Source: Vandiemenella viatica
Taxonomy: Eukaryota; Arthropoda; Insecta; Orthoptera; Morabidae
Reading direction: 5' to 3'
Length of the DNA stretch: 64,000 nucleotides
Assembly (NCBI GenBank): GCA_031002005.1
Contig: JARYHS010013630.1
Location: 238,707,539-238,771,538, forward strand
The first letter of the stretch is position 1. Each line of letters begins with the position of its first letter. Below are positions 25,438 through 36,894 of the stretch, piece after piece. Made by a program: the position numbers and the translations under genes. The notes under the pieces were generated by a model that was not told the DNA's origin, did not search any database, and was given only the letters and a program-made list of their open reading frames with translations.

Positions 25438-26899
25438 ATGAAGCTTAGATCTGGGGCGGTCATAATGGAAAATTTAAATGTAAATTCAGACACCCAGGAG
25501 ATCATGAATGAATCGATTTCCGACGCAGTTAATCCGGGCACTATTGCGGAAACTCAGAGGGTTGCAAGTGTTGATTTAACTTCCGAAGCGGGGTACAGCT
25601 CGCAATCTACCATATGTATTGGTGAGACAGAGACGGAAAATTTTCCAGATGTCCCTGACGAAAGTGCCTCAGCACAGTCCAATGCTAGAAATACACATGC
25701 AACAGAAAACACAGCACCAGCTCAAATTGAAAGCACACTACAACTAACGGATATTATGGCATTCTTAATGAAATCACAAGAAAAAAATAGAGGACATGAA
25801 GTCACAGTTTCAAAAATCGCATGAGGACATGAAGTCACAGTTTCAAAAATCGCATGAGGACATGAAGTCACAGTTTCAAAAATCGCAAGACGACATGAAG
25901 GCACATTTGTCAGGAAAAACCGACGCACTTGACAGGCACCAAGACCGTCTACTCCACGTCATTGAGGACAGATTGTCGATCTCTCCTCAGAAAACAGAGA
26001 AGAGTATTGATAGTGGAGAAGCGAATGTAAAACCTGACGTCGCGATTTTATCCGAAGTCAAAAATGGTTTGCAAACACAAGAGGTAGATCGCACGCTCAG
26101 TGACGACAACTTGTTGATTATTCGCGAGCAAACCACAACAGAATCGGAGTGTGATCACTGCGACCAGTCTGAGGAAGTGTCTCAGCTTGTCGAATTGCAG
26201 ATTGCCAGTGAATCAGCTGACAAAGTCTCCACTCAGCGTCTAGTGAAAGAAATTTTTAGTTTGAAAGCGAAAATTTCTGAGCTTAATAATCTCAGCTGTA
26301 TGACGGGTACCGTCTCGGTAGTAAAGCGACAGCGGTCAGTGAAACGTAAAACATTTTTCGGGCACGAGTCGAAGGATCATCAGTACATGTCGTTCATTAA
26401 AGCAAGAAGAGTGTCCGTTAATGTTTCAATGTTCAGTGAAAATCGAGATTATTCTAAAAATTCGCAGGCAATTAGCATCGCGTGGGACTTTTCCATCTAT
26501 GATGATTGTATTTCCTTCCGATCAGAAAAATATTACTTGCAAATGCAAAGATTAAAATATTTTGCTGTAGACAGTTTTCAGAAGTTAAGTTGTGACTCGT
26601 CATTGAGTACAGTAAACTTGCAGGCTAACCAGACCGGTGCTATGAATAACAGTTTAAATAGCCGGTCAGGAAGGTCGTTACTATCAGCTGTTCCCATTAG
26701 CAAAGGTTTGCGGCGGAACACAATGGAATTTCCGAGAAACCCAACGGGTAGCAGGACCAAGGGTCTATGCTCCGTGGCTACTGCATGCGAAAGATTTCAC
26801 GTCCTGCAAAATTCTGTCGAATACGGCAAAGCTGTGTATTCGGGAAACAGCATGGGTTTCCAAAAGAAAATACATGGACGCATTAAAGTCACTGAATAA
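25438..26899 (+). pseudogene. Gag-like protein, one frameshift
   Basis: ATG at 25438 opens MKLRSG, then an acidic, Ser/Thr-rich 110-residue region; the frame ends at 25824. A second frame, open through 25790-26899, continues with three exact 33-bp repeats (25790-25888) encoding DMKSQFQKSHE, then a charged coiled-coil-like part (DALDRHQDRLLHVIEDRL) and a basic patch (KRQRSVKRKTF). The shift falls at an A7 run (25781-25787) and needs +1 or -2. The N-terminal plan resembles Gag of insect Gypsy-type LTR elements; the C-terminal 200 residues are unlike anything I recognise and I see no zinc knuckle. Combined length would be about 487 residues. The shift may be an indel or sequencing error, or programmed. 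An aataaa lies 130 bp after the stop. Confidence 0.55.
25790..25888 (+). repeat. 33-bp in-frame tandem repeat x 3
   Basis: Unit gaggacatgaagtcacag plus ttcaaaaatcgcat, three near-exact copies and a degenerate fourth. Codes for an 11-residue repeat, not a CRISPR (no spacers). Confidence 0.9.
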
Positions 26900-27978
26900 T
26901 CATTTCTAATCATGATTATCTAGCGTGCAATGCGGTGATGAAATAGCTGAAATTTAATGTTGTCCGATTATGGAATCCTAAAAATATTGTACTGTATGTG
27001 ATATAGCTTCTATTAAGTTGAATTAAAAATTAATAAAGTGTAGGTGATGCTAATGCTGAGAAAGGAAGAAAGCACCAATGCAAAACCTTTCATTTATAGA
27101 AGAAAGAGCTGGTTAGAATAAATTCTGCATTCGGAAACTAGATGTTCCTCCAACATTTCTTAACTTTATGTGAATTCGCGTGAGACTTCTAAGTCATTCT
27201 GACTATCTCGCATTAACGGACACAATTTAAAAAGATGGCTTTACGTAATTCCCGTAATCTTAAGGTTTACCACGCCGCCTAAGGTGTATGAGTAACAACA
27301 GATGTACCAGGTACACAATAAACCGCTACTCCCAGGAAGGTAGACCCAGATCCTTATATCGGGTAGACGACCCATTAGCGGACAGAGGCAGAGAGCGGCA
27401 ATTGCCGGCGGCTGGTGTACAATAATATATGATTTGGATATTTGGACATTCGTAGCCTTATGCATTTTTTACTATAAAATCCTGAAGGGAAAAATTAGTT
27501 TTTTTAAAAAATATATATATATTTTTATTAAAATATGGTCAATTAGCTTCCTAAAACTTTGTGTAAATCACGCACTTACTTCAGTTTCTCTGACAATGTT
27601 CTGCGTATATTGTAGATATTAAGGTTTCATAGAAGTTTTTTTTTATTTTAAGCCTTTATGTAAATAGGTCTATGTGTAATTTATATTCTCATGTATATGT
27701 TATTATTGTGTTTAATATATGTTTGTATGAGGGATGGCTATCTGAATTCATGTGTTGCAATGGGTAAAGGAATTCTAAGACGGCCAAAAGATGTAAGAAA
27801 GCCCATTAAAATACAATTCACAAATCGAGAATCGCGGTGATTTTGGGATCTCATTTAAAAAACTGTGGTAATTGTTAAAGTGCTAAGTTGTTATGTTTTG
27901 GTCTCAACTAAAGTAGAATCACAAAACTCAAAATAAAATTATTATGTCATAATAATTTTCATTAACAGTGGGGCATTA
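26900..27978. other. 3' region of the Gag-like unit
   Basis: AT-rich with a possible polyadenylation signal and a GC-richer patch at 27265-27425. No protease, RT or integrase motifs seen. Confidence 0.5.
27032..27037 (+). terminator. Possible polyadenylation signal
   Basis: AATAAA in an AT-rich context 133 bp beyond the Gag-like stop codon. The hexamer is common by chance in such DNA. Confidence 0.3.
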
Positions 27979-29124
27979 TGTAACGATTCGCTAAGCTCCC
28001 TGTTACATATCACTTTTTATTGTATATAAAGTAAAGGATTAGAATATTTTTCCATTTCTTGGGATGTCCACTGTATGTTCGAAAGATGCGCGTGAAAGGA
28101 TGAAAGGCAAGGATTTGACGCTTCAGTGGAGGGTAGTCTGGCTGGCGCTTTTTGGGCAGAATGTTAAGAGGATTAGGGATTTCTGTCGGGCAACCGGTAA
28201 ACAGAATTCCTTCCTCCCGAAGGAGACATCGGCTCCCGAGGTTTGCCGAAACTTAACGTGGCCAAGAGAAGCACAGATTCACATGACGTCAGATGGTCAG
28301 CCAATCACCGGGAACATAGTACTAAGATTCGGGGAATTTTATGTTCTATGTCGTCTTCGAGCCACAAGAGGCGGAGTCAGAGTTTACCTCCGTGGCGGCA
28401 GAAAAAGACGAAGCACTTCCTTCCTGACTTCCTTCCAGTCAGGAGCCCAGACGAGTCACTGGCGACTTGGTGTCCATGTGTGCTGGGCTGACTTTTGTCC
28501 TGGAGACCATCTGAGGCACTTCTAACTTGCGACTTGTCGCGTACTGCTGGCGTGGCCAGTTACGACAATCGTCCAGGTGGTCATCTCCGCTCAGCGCTAC
28601 CTGCCGTGGAACGGTAATGTGTTTCTACGAGCCTGCAACTCACTTTGAAACTGTACCCTTAAGCGCGTCTGAGATAAAGATCCTTGCTCTGATTTGATAA
28701 AACCACTGAGCTAGACTGTGTAACTGTCGAATGCAGGTTAATCATTCGTGGCGTCCCAACCTATTAAAATTCATTACTGTTTGCTATCATCATAACTGGT
28801 AACATACTTTGTATTAGAATAATTGTGAGATTTTTAAAGTACAACTATACTTGTTTGCTTGCATTTAAAGGGCTCATTGTACGTCTGAGCGTTGCTTAGA
28901 AAGTTGCACAACCTCTTGTTTATTAACGTAATGGTAAATACGCTCAGATTTGTAGATGCCATTGTAAAAATCTTTATTAAAATGTCTTTTTGTGACAGTT
29001 TCCAAATCCCAAAATCATCCAATTCTCATTTGAATAATTTACATTTAATTATAGTACCCTGTATAGCGTAAAATCAATTAATAAATAATTAATAATTCCC
29101 CCCCCCCCCTGGTGATACGCTACA
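27979..29124 (+). repeat. Right LTR-like inverted arm
   Basis: Starts TGTAACGATTC and ends GATACGCTACA, giving TGTA/TACA ends. A short purine run (gtgggg) lies just upstream, where an LTR element would have its polypurine tract. It also contains TGACGTCA (28284-28291) and CCAAT (28301-28305). Open frames inside are not conserved in frame in the other arm. Confidence 0.85.
28023..28030 (+). promoter_or_regulatory. TATA-like box in right arm
   Basis: TATATAAA about 44 bp inside the arm, facing outward. Confidence 0.4.
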
Positions 29125-29129
29125 AAACT

Positions 29130-29954
29130 GAGATAATGAAATAAGTACAATACACTTTATGTACCAGTGGACTATTATTATTGTAAGACATACTTGTGAA
29201 TGAAGTCTTGGTGAATAATCTAGTCCTGTTATCTCCTAAAATATTTTAACCCTTAATCAATATTTGAAACTAAAAGATTTCTCTTTATTTATGAAGTCTA
29301 TTTTAACATCATTACAGTTTCGGCTTTCAGTTCCAGTTTCAGCCACTGAGAAATCATTTGGTTTTATAAGTAGAGAGAGTACTGATATTAGCTGCGAAAA
29401 CTTCTGGTATATGGCAAATTATTTCGGTTATTTAACATTTAGAATAAACACCCAGTAAATAAACATAAAAGATTTACGCTACGGACGGCTATTTTTTTTT
29501 TATAGTTAATATTTAATTTTCGCCGACGATAGTTCCATTACCCTTGTGGTCTCTCATATTCAGTGCCATCTATCACAATAACATCGTCTCCAATCAATAG
29601 AGAATCATTCTACTTTCGAACACCATACACTCAATCATAATCTCGTTGACGTCGCTGTAGTAAACTCGAGAACTCTTTGATCGAGTCAGAAGACTGCTAC
29701 TGCTGCTGGAGTAGCTGAGATAAGAAAACTTTTAACATTACAAATTTTAACGATGGCTTATCTCAGTTAAATGCATAGTTCTTTTTATGATTTCTCAGGT
29801 TCACAAAATGTTACAGCCAACAGAAGTGTGGATATAAACAGTAAACAATTGTAATTTACATTGTAATACAATACAAAAACAGGTTTCTGTGTACTATAAG
29901 AAACAGTCCACTCCCTTTTTTGAACATACTATAATGAAAGCGAGAAATCGAATC
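29130..29954. other. Anonymous AT-rich sequence
   Basis: The frame 29264-29458 (SVPVSATEKSFGFISREST and so on) has no family resemblance. Confidence 0.35.
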
Positions 29955-29959
29955 ACGCT

Positions 29960-30070
29960 TTGCCGAGACTGGTGGGTGAGCGGTTACGTTCAGGCATCTC
30001 ACTCGGGAGGACGCGGGCTCAGATCCTCCCACTCGGCCATCCAGATTTCGGTTTTCTATGGTTTCGTCGC
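29960..30070 (+). mobile_element. SINE head, 3'-truncated
   Basis: A-box-like ggtgggtgagcggttacgtt, cactcgggaggacgcgggct, a B-box-like cagatcctccc and ggccatccagatttcgg. Confidence 0.75.
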
Positions 30071-30600
30071 TAATACCAAAATAATTTCTTGAAAAGGTCC
30101 AGTAGTTGAAGCTAATACAAAACCTTCTTTAGCAAATGTGGTTGTATGGCTCATATGCAACGAGTGTGCAAATATTTCTCTGCCATCAAGAGAAAAAGAA
30201 AAGAATTTTGTTTGGTAAATTGAATCCTACACTTCCATCACCAAGACGTCGTTACCCCGGCCGGCGCGTAATTAAAAAAATAGTCCAATCAGACGTTGAT
30301 ACATAGCTGCTATTCAAAAAGTATAAAATATTCAACATCCACATTTATAAAGCATCTCATTCTGGATTTATAGCAAAAATCATATCCTGCAAGGTATGTA
30401 CAATTCTTATAAGTGACAGAATTTTTTACCGAGAAGGGAGAGCGGACGCTTTATCGTTTCAAATAATATTGTATTTTGTACATATTATTGAACACACAAA
30501 ATTTAAAATTTTATGAAAATCAAAATAAGTTCTGAATATAAGTGATGTCAAAACAGTTGTCTTCTCAGACAGGTTCCTTTGAATTTAGACGCACCTTACC
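30071..30600. other. Anonymous AT-rich sequence
   Basis: No feature recognised. Confidence 0.4.
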
Positions 30601-30833
30601 AAGAGTGGTGGTGTAATGGTTAGTGTTCTCGCCTCGCATTCGGGAGGACGCCGGTGCGAATCTCCGTCCGGGCATCCAGATTTGGGTTTTCATGGTTTTC
30701 CAAATCACTCCAGGCCAATACCGGGATGCTTCCTTCAAAAGGCCATGGCCGACTTCCTTCCCATTCATTGCCCCCCATCCTTTCCCGTCTCTAAAGACTT
30801 CGCTTTTAAGAGACGTTAAGCTGTAACAAAAAA
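30601..30833 (+). mobile_element. SINE, full length
   Basis: Best plus-strand copy: gtggtggtgtaatggttagtg (A box within), cctcgcattcgggaggacgc, B-box-like ggtgcgaatctcc, gggcatccagatttggg, atggttttccaaatcactcc, ccgggatgcttccttcaaaa, ggccatggccgacttccttcc, and the tail ctctaaagacttcg, then taacaaaaaaatag. About 233 bp. Confidence 0.85.
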
Positions 30834-31355
30834 ATAGACGCAGATTGTATGAAATGTAATTGAGAATTTTGATGTGTGAATTACACTTAAATATATACTA
30901 CTTCAAATGAATAATGAGAGCTCAAATGGCTTTGAAGCGAATTATGAAATGATTAAATTGTTTCTTGGCTTTCTAGACAAAAAGACAAGTTTTTTTTAAT
31001 AAACGTGTTGAAAAGTATCTACAGTTCTTTCACATGGGCGTTATGAAATCTTAGAACAAGCGGAGATTTCTGCTTCGCCACTGAGCCTGTAATTCTGGAG
31101 GAACCTTCGAGATTTCGGTTTTCAATGGTTATTCTAAAATCACTTTAAGCGAATGACACGATGGTCCCTTCGTATTTACCATGGAATATATCCTTTCTGA
31201 TTATTTGTGTGTAACAGTTTCAGTAAAATCTTGTGGGATGTTCCGAATATTTCAGCCAGGAAAAGGTAAGAAATACCCGTGAATGCTAAGCTAGTTAGCC
31301 AGAGGAAAGATATTGACAACAAGCTCCAAAGATGGGTGTTGCAATTACTTCGCTT
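30834..31355. other. Anonymous, with a faint SINE remnant
   Basis: 31085-31185 keeps cgagatttcggttttcaatgg and a degraded body. Nothing else seen. Confidence 0.4.
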
Positions 31356-31572
31356 ATGGCTTTAGCCTCGTCGACGTCTCGGTCATTAGAGGTTGGAGAC
31401 TATTGGGTGCAGTGATTGGGTAATGGGATTTTTGAAGAAACCAACCGGGCATTCTGTAGTGATTTCTGAAACCAAGGAAAATCGATATGAGGGTGGCCGG
31501 ACTGGGATACGAACGCGCATACTTCGAATACCAGATCCCAAGCGTTACCGCTCACCCACCACACTCGTCCCG
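31356..31572 (-). mobile_element. SINE, full length, minus
   Basis: Tail ggctttagcctcgtcgacgt and cggtcattagagg at the left; head gcgttaccgctcacccacca at the right. Confidence 0.85.
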
Positions 31573-32175
31573 ACATTAAAATTAAAGTTACTGACACCTT
31601 ACAAGGTGTTATTTGCCGTAGCCCGACTTACTCTATGCTGATGAAGCATCTCTAATTTCCTCTCTACTGGGAATAGGTCCGATATTCCGCCGGTTTGAGC
31701 TTGACATTGGGCATTTCTGGATTTGATTTATTAGCCTCTTTCCTTACGGAAAGCAAACTCAAGTTGAACGCGGTGGTTAATTATTACGGTTAGGCTTCAA
31801 ACACTTTTTAAAAAGAATGAGCTACTGATGTCTTGAATCCACCGCCAGCTTCGATTTGGTGTTTTCCCAGTTTATTGGCCGTATTTCTCGTGGTTTTCTG
31901 TAACACAGGTAAGCTAATTTTGTAGAAATTTACATGACCTTTTTGAATTCGTCTGTTTATGAAACTGTGAAATAGAGAATTCAATCCAATTCGTGAAATG
32001 TGAAGCACTACGCTATTGGCTAAATAATAACAATAATTAAAAAATTCTAGAATCTCTACCAATAATTCAGATCAACCAGCTCTTAGCTTCCCTTTGTTAA
32101 AATGTGGTAAGATTGCTTTTTAATGCATTTTTATGCAAGGCTTTAAATTTCTTTACAATCTGCCAACCTGTTCCT
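31573..32175. other. Anonymous sequence
   Basis: No feature recognised. Confidence 0.4.
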
Positions 32176-32179
32176 TTGA

Positions 32180-32310
32180 CTCTGAATTTATCGACGTCGT
32201 GGCCATTATAGTCGGGAGGCTACTGGGCGCGGGGAATGCGTAATGGGCTTTCGAAGAAAACAATCGGGCATTCGCCTGTAGTGATTTCGGAAAACCAAGG
32301 AAATCCGACA
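32180..32310 (-). mobile_element. SINE tail and body, minus
   Basis: gacgtcgtggccattatagtc, then cgggcattcgcctgtagtga; head missing. Confidence 0.7.
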
Positions 32311-33930
32311 TCTAAGATAAGAAAAAGTTTAACGGTATTGGTGATTTCCTCCGACGATCTGCTAAAAATACTGTACGATGCTTCGTCAGAAACTTTCGAA
32401 GTGTACCACCATTAATACGACAAGGGATTTTTTAAACATAGCTGGCAGCTTTAAAGTCTAGGATATTGGCAAATTACTTATACAACGGTAACTTATATAT
32501 CCTCCTAGCTACAAAGCATTACTAGGAATCCGAGGTTGGGCACAATGTCAGCTGCAGCTGCAGCTGCCAGGAAAAGACGCTACTACATGCGGTCAACCGC
32601 AAAATACAAAAACCGCAGAAATTCGGTGAAATTTTTAGAAGTTTAATCAAATTCCACAGACGGTCAAACATTATAGAAGCCTCAAAAATTTAAATTCTTC
32701 AAAATACATGAAGCGTCCCATCTGGGCTTTGGGAGCGGCCAGGGGTTGGCGGACGCTTCGGATGGTGTCCCTCTGCAACTTGCACACACCCCCAGCCCGA
32801 GGTCAAGCGCAATGTCGTCACAGTTACCGGGAGAGTAATGTGAATTACGCCAGAAAGCTGCCGTGTATGTATTAAAGACATGCTACCAATTACGCTTATT
32901 GATTCCAATAACTAGCTACAAGTGCAATATATTGAATATATAGTTGCGGCAACCATTGCGTTTAAATACTAAGTACCAGGGTGACCCATCCCCGCTCGAC
33001 ATCTTTCGTTTTCTGTTCCGTATGCAAGATTTCATCAAAAAAATTAGAGAAGTTTGTGAGAATTTAATTTTATCTATTTACCAGAGTTGCTCATATAATA
33101 GTGTTGGATTGTACAGATTAAATAAATAAACAGTATAAAAACTTTACATGAAGATTGGTTGGTTCCTCCATAAGGAGGCATACTAAGCAATTGTATCAGA
33201 GGTAGGACGGCAGTTTCTTTCATCTGGGACCTACAATTTAACGTGGAAACCGAACCACAAAACGCCCCAGCGTAGTTTATATGATCAAATACAAATCTTA
33301 AAAATTCTTGCCCCTACCGGAATTTGAACCCGGGATCGTGGCCAGAATTTTTTGAGAGCTAGCGCAGTAACCACTTTTTTCCCGCTAATTTCATTCGAAC
33401 TGCCAGACCGTACCATACTTGTTATACATTCAATTTTTTCCCCTTCTTACATTAGAACTGCAGTCGGTTAAATAAAAATCGTGAATAATAGTTCAACATT
33501 TTATTTTAATAGCAGCCTTTCATGAACAGAAACCTGCTGAGGTCGAATTTCGTCAGGATTTCTTGAATTGAGTCTTCACTGGACGTAGTTCCAGTAACTT
33601 GATTGACGATTTTCTTGTAGGTTTTCCTATGCATTTCGAAGGTCACAGTTGCTTACTACAACCAAAGATACAATATAGACTCATTGGTGCTTCAAAATCT
33701 ATGAAATTGCGTGGCATTAGAAATTTTTTTTATGTAAGTTTGTTTGTACTTTTTCAACGGTATCACGTATGGTTTTTTTTTTTTTTTTGATGTTAGTTAA
33801 AAGTGCTTCTTAGGCATTTTGATGTGCAAATTTCCTTGTTCGAATTAAAGAGAAACTTAAATAACATCAGTAGGCGTTACCTAAAACTTCTACGACAGCT
33901 GTTTCCGAGATAAAAATGCTGCTGTTATGT
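32311..33930. other. Anonymous sequence
   Basis: An inverted B-box-like aatttgaacccgggatcgtgg at 33312 may be a SINE relic. No gene recognised. Confidence 0.35.
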
Positions 33931-34245
33931 TAATATTGTTTTCAAAGAAGTTTTGAAAGGTAAAGAAGTTTGAAAAAATCGCATCTTACAAAGCAATTTT
34001 TAAATATCTGCTTTTTAAATGTTTTACAGTCAAACTTGTAGTATTTAATGATAACAACTTTTTACAATTTAGTAATATTGATGTTTGTGTTAAAGACACA
34101 TCCGGTCAAAACGTAAACGATAATTACATTATAACTGCTAATATTATTTTCAAAGAAGTTTTATAAAGTAAATTATCACTTCTGACAAACACAATATCTA
34201 TTTTTAAATATCTTCTTTTTAAATGTTTTACAATTAAACATGTAG
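33931..34245. repeat. Diverged tandem repeat, period about 208 bp
   Basis: ttttcaaagaagtttt, then tttttaaatatct and ctttttaaatgttttaca, at 33931-34041 and again at 34139-34245. Phrases such as gttagagccgttttcgag recur at 34380 and 34515. Confidence 0.7.
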
Positions 34246-34865
34246 CGCTACTCACAGTATTCCCACGGGCCGAGCGAGTAAACAAGAACTGTTCTTTTAA
34301 ATATATAATTGTTCCTTGTTGAAACCAAAGAAAACTATTAGTAGGCTTTCTGGTACCTGAATCGTCTACGAGATGGTGTTAGAGCCGTTTTCGAGACACC
34401 AAGTGCAAAAATTGTTTGTATTTTTTAAAATTGCATTTTTGGAGGGAAGACAACTATTTAAGTAATCTTAAAGAACAAACGTTATCTAAATACGAAATTT
34501 CATCAAAATCGTTAGAGCCGTTTCCGAGTTTGCAAATATATGCCAGAACTGCTCGTTTAAATATAAGATTTGTTATTATTTCAGACTCTTAATGAACTGA
34601 ATGTTTCACATTCCTGCCTCCTTCCCGGGTGAGCGGAATGACGTGAGATCGAATCCCCTACCATGCATTCCCGCAGCGAGATTTCTACGTCTAGAATATA
34701 TATACTTCATTGAACGCCAATAGAAAATGCAGTCTTATAAAACGTTCAGCCAGCTGTCAAGGGTTCGAATCCCCAAAAGCATTACTATAAATTAATATAT
34801 AACGTTCGACGAGTGTTTGAATCCCCGTCTGGCCATACATATTGGGGCTAAACTGAGGTTTGTGC

Positions 34866-34966
34866 GAGTCATGGGCAGAGGGTGGGAGGCGTGAGTCATA
34901 GGCAGGAAGGGGGGCATGAATCATGGGGCAGTGGGCGATTCACACTTGTACATGAGTCATAGGCAG
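34866..34966. repeat. Short minisatellite around GAGTCATGGGCAG
   Basis: Four degenerate copies (34866, 34890, about 34915, 34954) separated by G-rich filler. Confidence 0.7.
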
Positions 34967-35779
34967 CTCAATTGAGGTTGCAGAGGATGGTGGTGGGAGG
35001 GGGGAGTGGCTAATTGCAGAAGTAGCTAATGGCTTTACTCTCGCTAATGGCTAAACCGGTGTATACTTCCTACTCAAGGCTATAGAATACATAGACTCTC
35101 TATAGAGATTTTGCTGCTAACAGACCTAGCTTAAGCAGTGGCCTACACGAATCAGTAACATCTTATCCAACACCAGCCAGATTGGTACAATAGGGACACG
35201 GGTTTGAAGTAGGGATGTAACGGATATCCGCATCCGCAAGTACGGAACTTTCGCGTGAAATCCTACATCCGCTTTCGCATCCGCATCCCTTATTTTTAAT
35301 GCGGATGTATGACGGATGTTTTGTTTACGTTGCAATATATATTATTCTTTTCTGTATATACGAGATTCCGCCAATCGTCGCATAGTCAACAACAAAGTAG
35401 TTACTTTTTCTGACGATCTTGCAATAAAAGTAAAAATGAACTGAATGGTGTTATCACCTAAGCGATGAAATTTGAATTTGCTTGTAAAGTAAAGCGGCCT
35501 CTTCACGGTAATACTTATAGGACATCCGTGTAGAAATACCGTACGATGCGCTCACCCATTCACGCTAATAGAAGGAGTACAACAAAATGTTCCATGCAAT
35601 GATTTCCGCTCATACTTTCTGACGGCACACCATGTGTCCTTATAGCACAATCATAGAATGTTTCCTCCGATAGCTTCCTCCAATATCCATGGCTTGTTGG
35701 ACAGCAAGGACCCATTGTGGTTGCCTGGGAATCCAACACGTCCTACATGTAGTGCTGTAACCCTTTTGCGTTCCATCAA

Positions 35780-36190
35780 GAGTTTTTTTGTAGAGGATTA
35801 CGTACGTAGGAGTTACCGTAGTGTTGAGCAGCGCAGGGGGTGCGTAAAGTTGGCTCGAAACGCGAAAAGGTGTTGGCGACCCGCCGGCGAGTCGACCAGC
35901 TGGCGAATGTGCCGTAGGTAGCAGGCACGCAGTGCGGGCGTCTGGTGTCTCTCATCTCAAACAGCCGGCGTTGTCGTCCTTTCCCGTGGGACCCTCAGCA
36001 ATGCCCGAGCGAAGATGGCTCGCCCCGTCTTGCCGCGTCGAAACCAGAGTCCAGCATCCCTCGCGTCCAGTCCCCGCTTCGAATATCAAGTGTCCCTCCC
36101 CGTCCTCGCGGCTCTTCGCTTGTCACCTCGCATGAAGGCGGGCCGTTTCTGTCTTCATCTCCGATTGGCCGAACATATAACAAGCATAAA
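35780..36190. other. CpG-rich segment
   Basis: About 410 bp of GC-rich, CpG-rich DNA in AT-rich surroundings, with several overlapping open frames on both strands that are a by-product of composition. It could be cargo of the hAT unit or the 5' flank of the LINE fragment. Confidence 0.5.
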
Positions 36191-36234
36191 CAATTTATTA
36201 GCAACCAGCGGGAATGAAGTCCATTTGATGGAAT

Positions 36235-36894
36235 ATGTACCACCATCTCCGACACTTCCTTCCGGCCACAGATGCCCTAACGGTTATACTCGGTATCTGG
36301 CCCCTGGACCTGGAAGTAAGGAAGCGAGGAGCGCTATACTGGATTAAAAAAGGAAGGTATGACCAAGCTGCTGAAATAATTGGAAGGCCTGTTGAAACCA
36401 AAAAAGATATTTGGGATGCGCTGATGGATGAATGGCAGCAAACATGGACTAACAGCAACACGGGCAGAAGGACCTTCGACATGCTTCCTTGCGTGAAAGA
36501 GAGAATGAACATGACTCACCTACAACCATCTCCAGGGCTCATAAACTACATATCTGGCCATGGTCCATACAACAGTTTCTTAGAACAGAGAGGCCTCAAA
36601 GAAACAAACAGGTGCGACTGTGGTGAAGTAAGTACTCCCGAGCACGTGGTTTGGGAGTGCAAACAAACTGAAGAATCAAGAGCATATCTCCAAATACAAC
36701 TTCAGAACAGAAGAATATACGATATACTGCGTGATACCGAGCTCTGGCACTTGCTGGATGAAGCTGCTAATCTAGCGTCGCAGCGCGTGAAGGCGAGATT
36801 TGTTGAATTGAAACAGGCAGAGCGTAGGGGACGCCGCGAGCAACCGGCATCAGAAGCAGAAAGAAGGACAGGAGAGGAAGAAACTCAAGAGTAA
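36235..36894 (+). pseudogene. R1/Jockey-type LINE ORF2 C-terminus
   Basis: An uninterrupted frame of 219 residues; homology probably starts about residue 12 (DALTVILGIWPLDLEV), and the upstream ATG has an in-frame stop just before it (36226). It covers the C-terminal part after the RT of R1-type LINEs: the segment before the zinc finger (INYISGHGPYNSFL) and the finger C127-x-C129-x7-H137-x4-C142 (CDCGEVSTPEH), which binds nucleic acid in these proteins. The charged tail is Glu/Arg-rich. Endonuclease and RT are absent, so it is a 5'-truncated copy, with a 3'UTR-like stretch to an A-rich end near 37510. It sits inside the hAT-like unit. Confidence 0.85.

Larger units (their letters stand above)
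23786..29124. mobile_element. 5.3-kb unit: inverted LTR-like arms around a Gag-like gene
   Basis: Outer ends read TGTTGCGTATC (left) and, complemented, TGTAGCGTATC (right), so the unit runs TG to CA and is flanked by aaac on both sides; read as GT to AC it would have a 6-bp duplication aaaact (23781-23786 and 29124-29129). Arms are about 1.15 kb, inverted and highly similar. Each arm, read outward from the centre, begins TGTAACGATTCGCT and ends TACA or AACA, as LTRs do. The centre encodes a Gag-like protein but no protease, RT or integrase. LTRs are normally direct repeats, so the head-to-head arrangement is unusual: an internally inverted or recombined LTR element, or a DNA element that captured gag. 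Confidence 0.75.

Noticed and set aside
25790..25888. CRISPR-like direct repeats
   Set aside because: The 33-bp units are contiguous with no spacers, in frame in a protein, and the genome is eukaryotic.
35658..36347. Several overlapping proteins in the CpG-rich segment
   Set aside because: Open frames on both strands at once are expected from GC-rich composition; none shows a recognisable domain.
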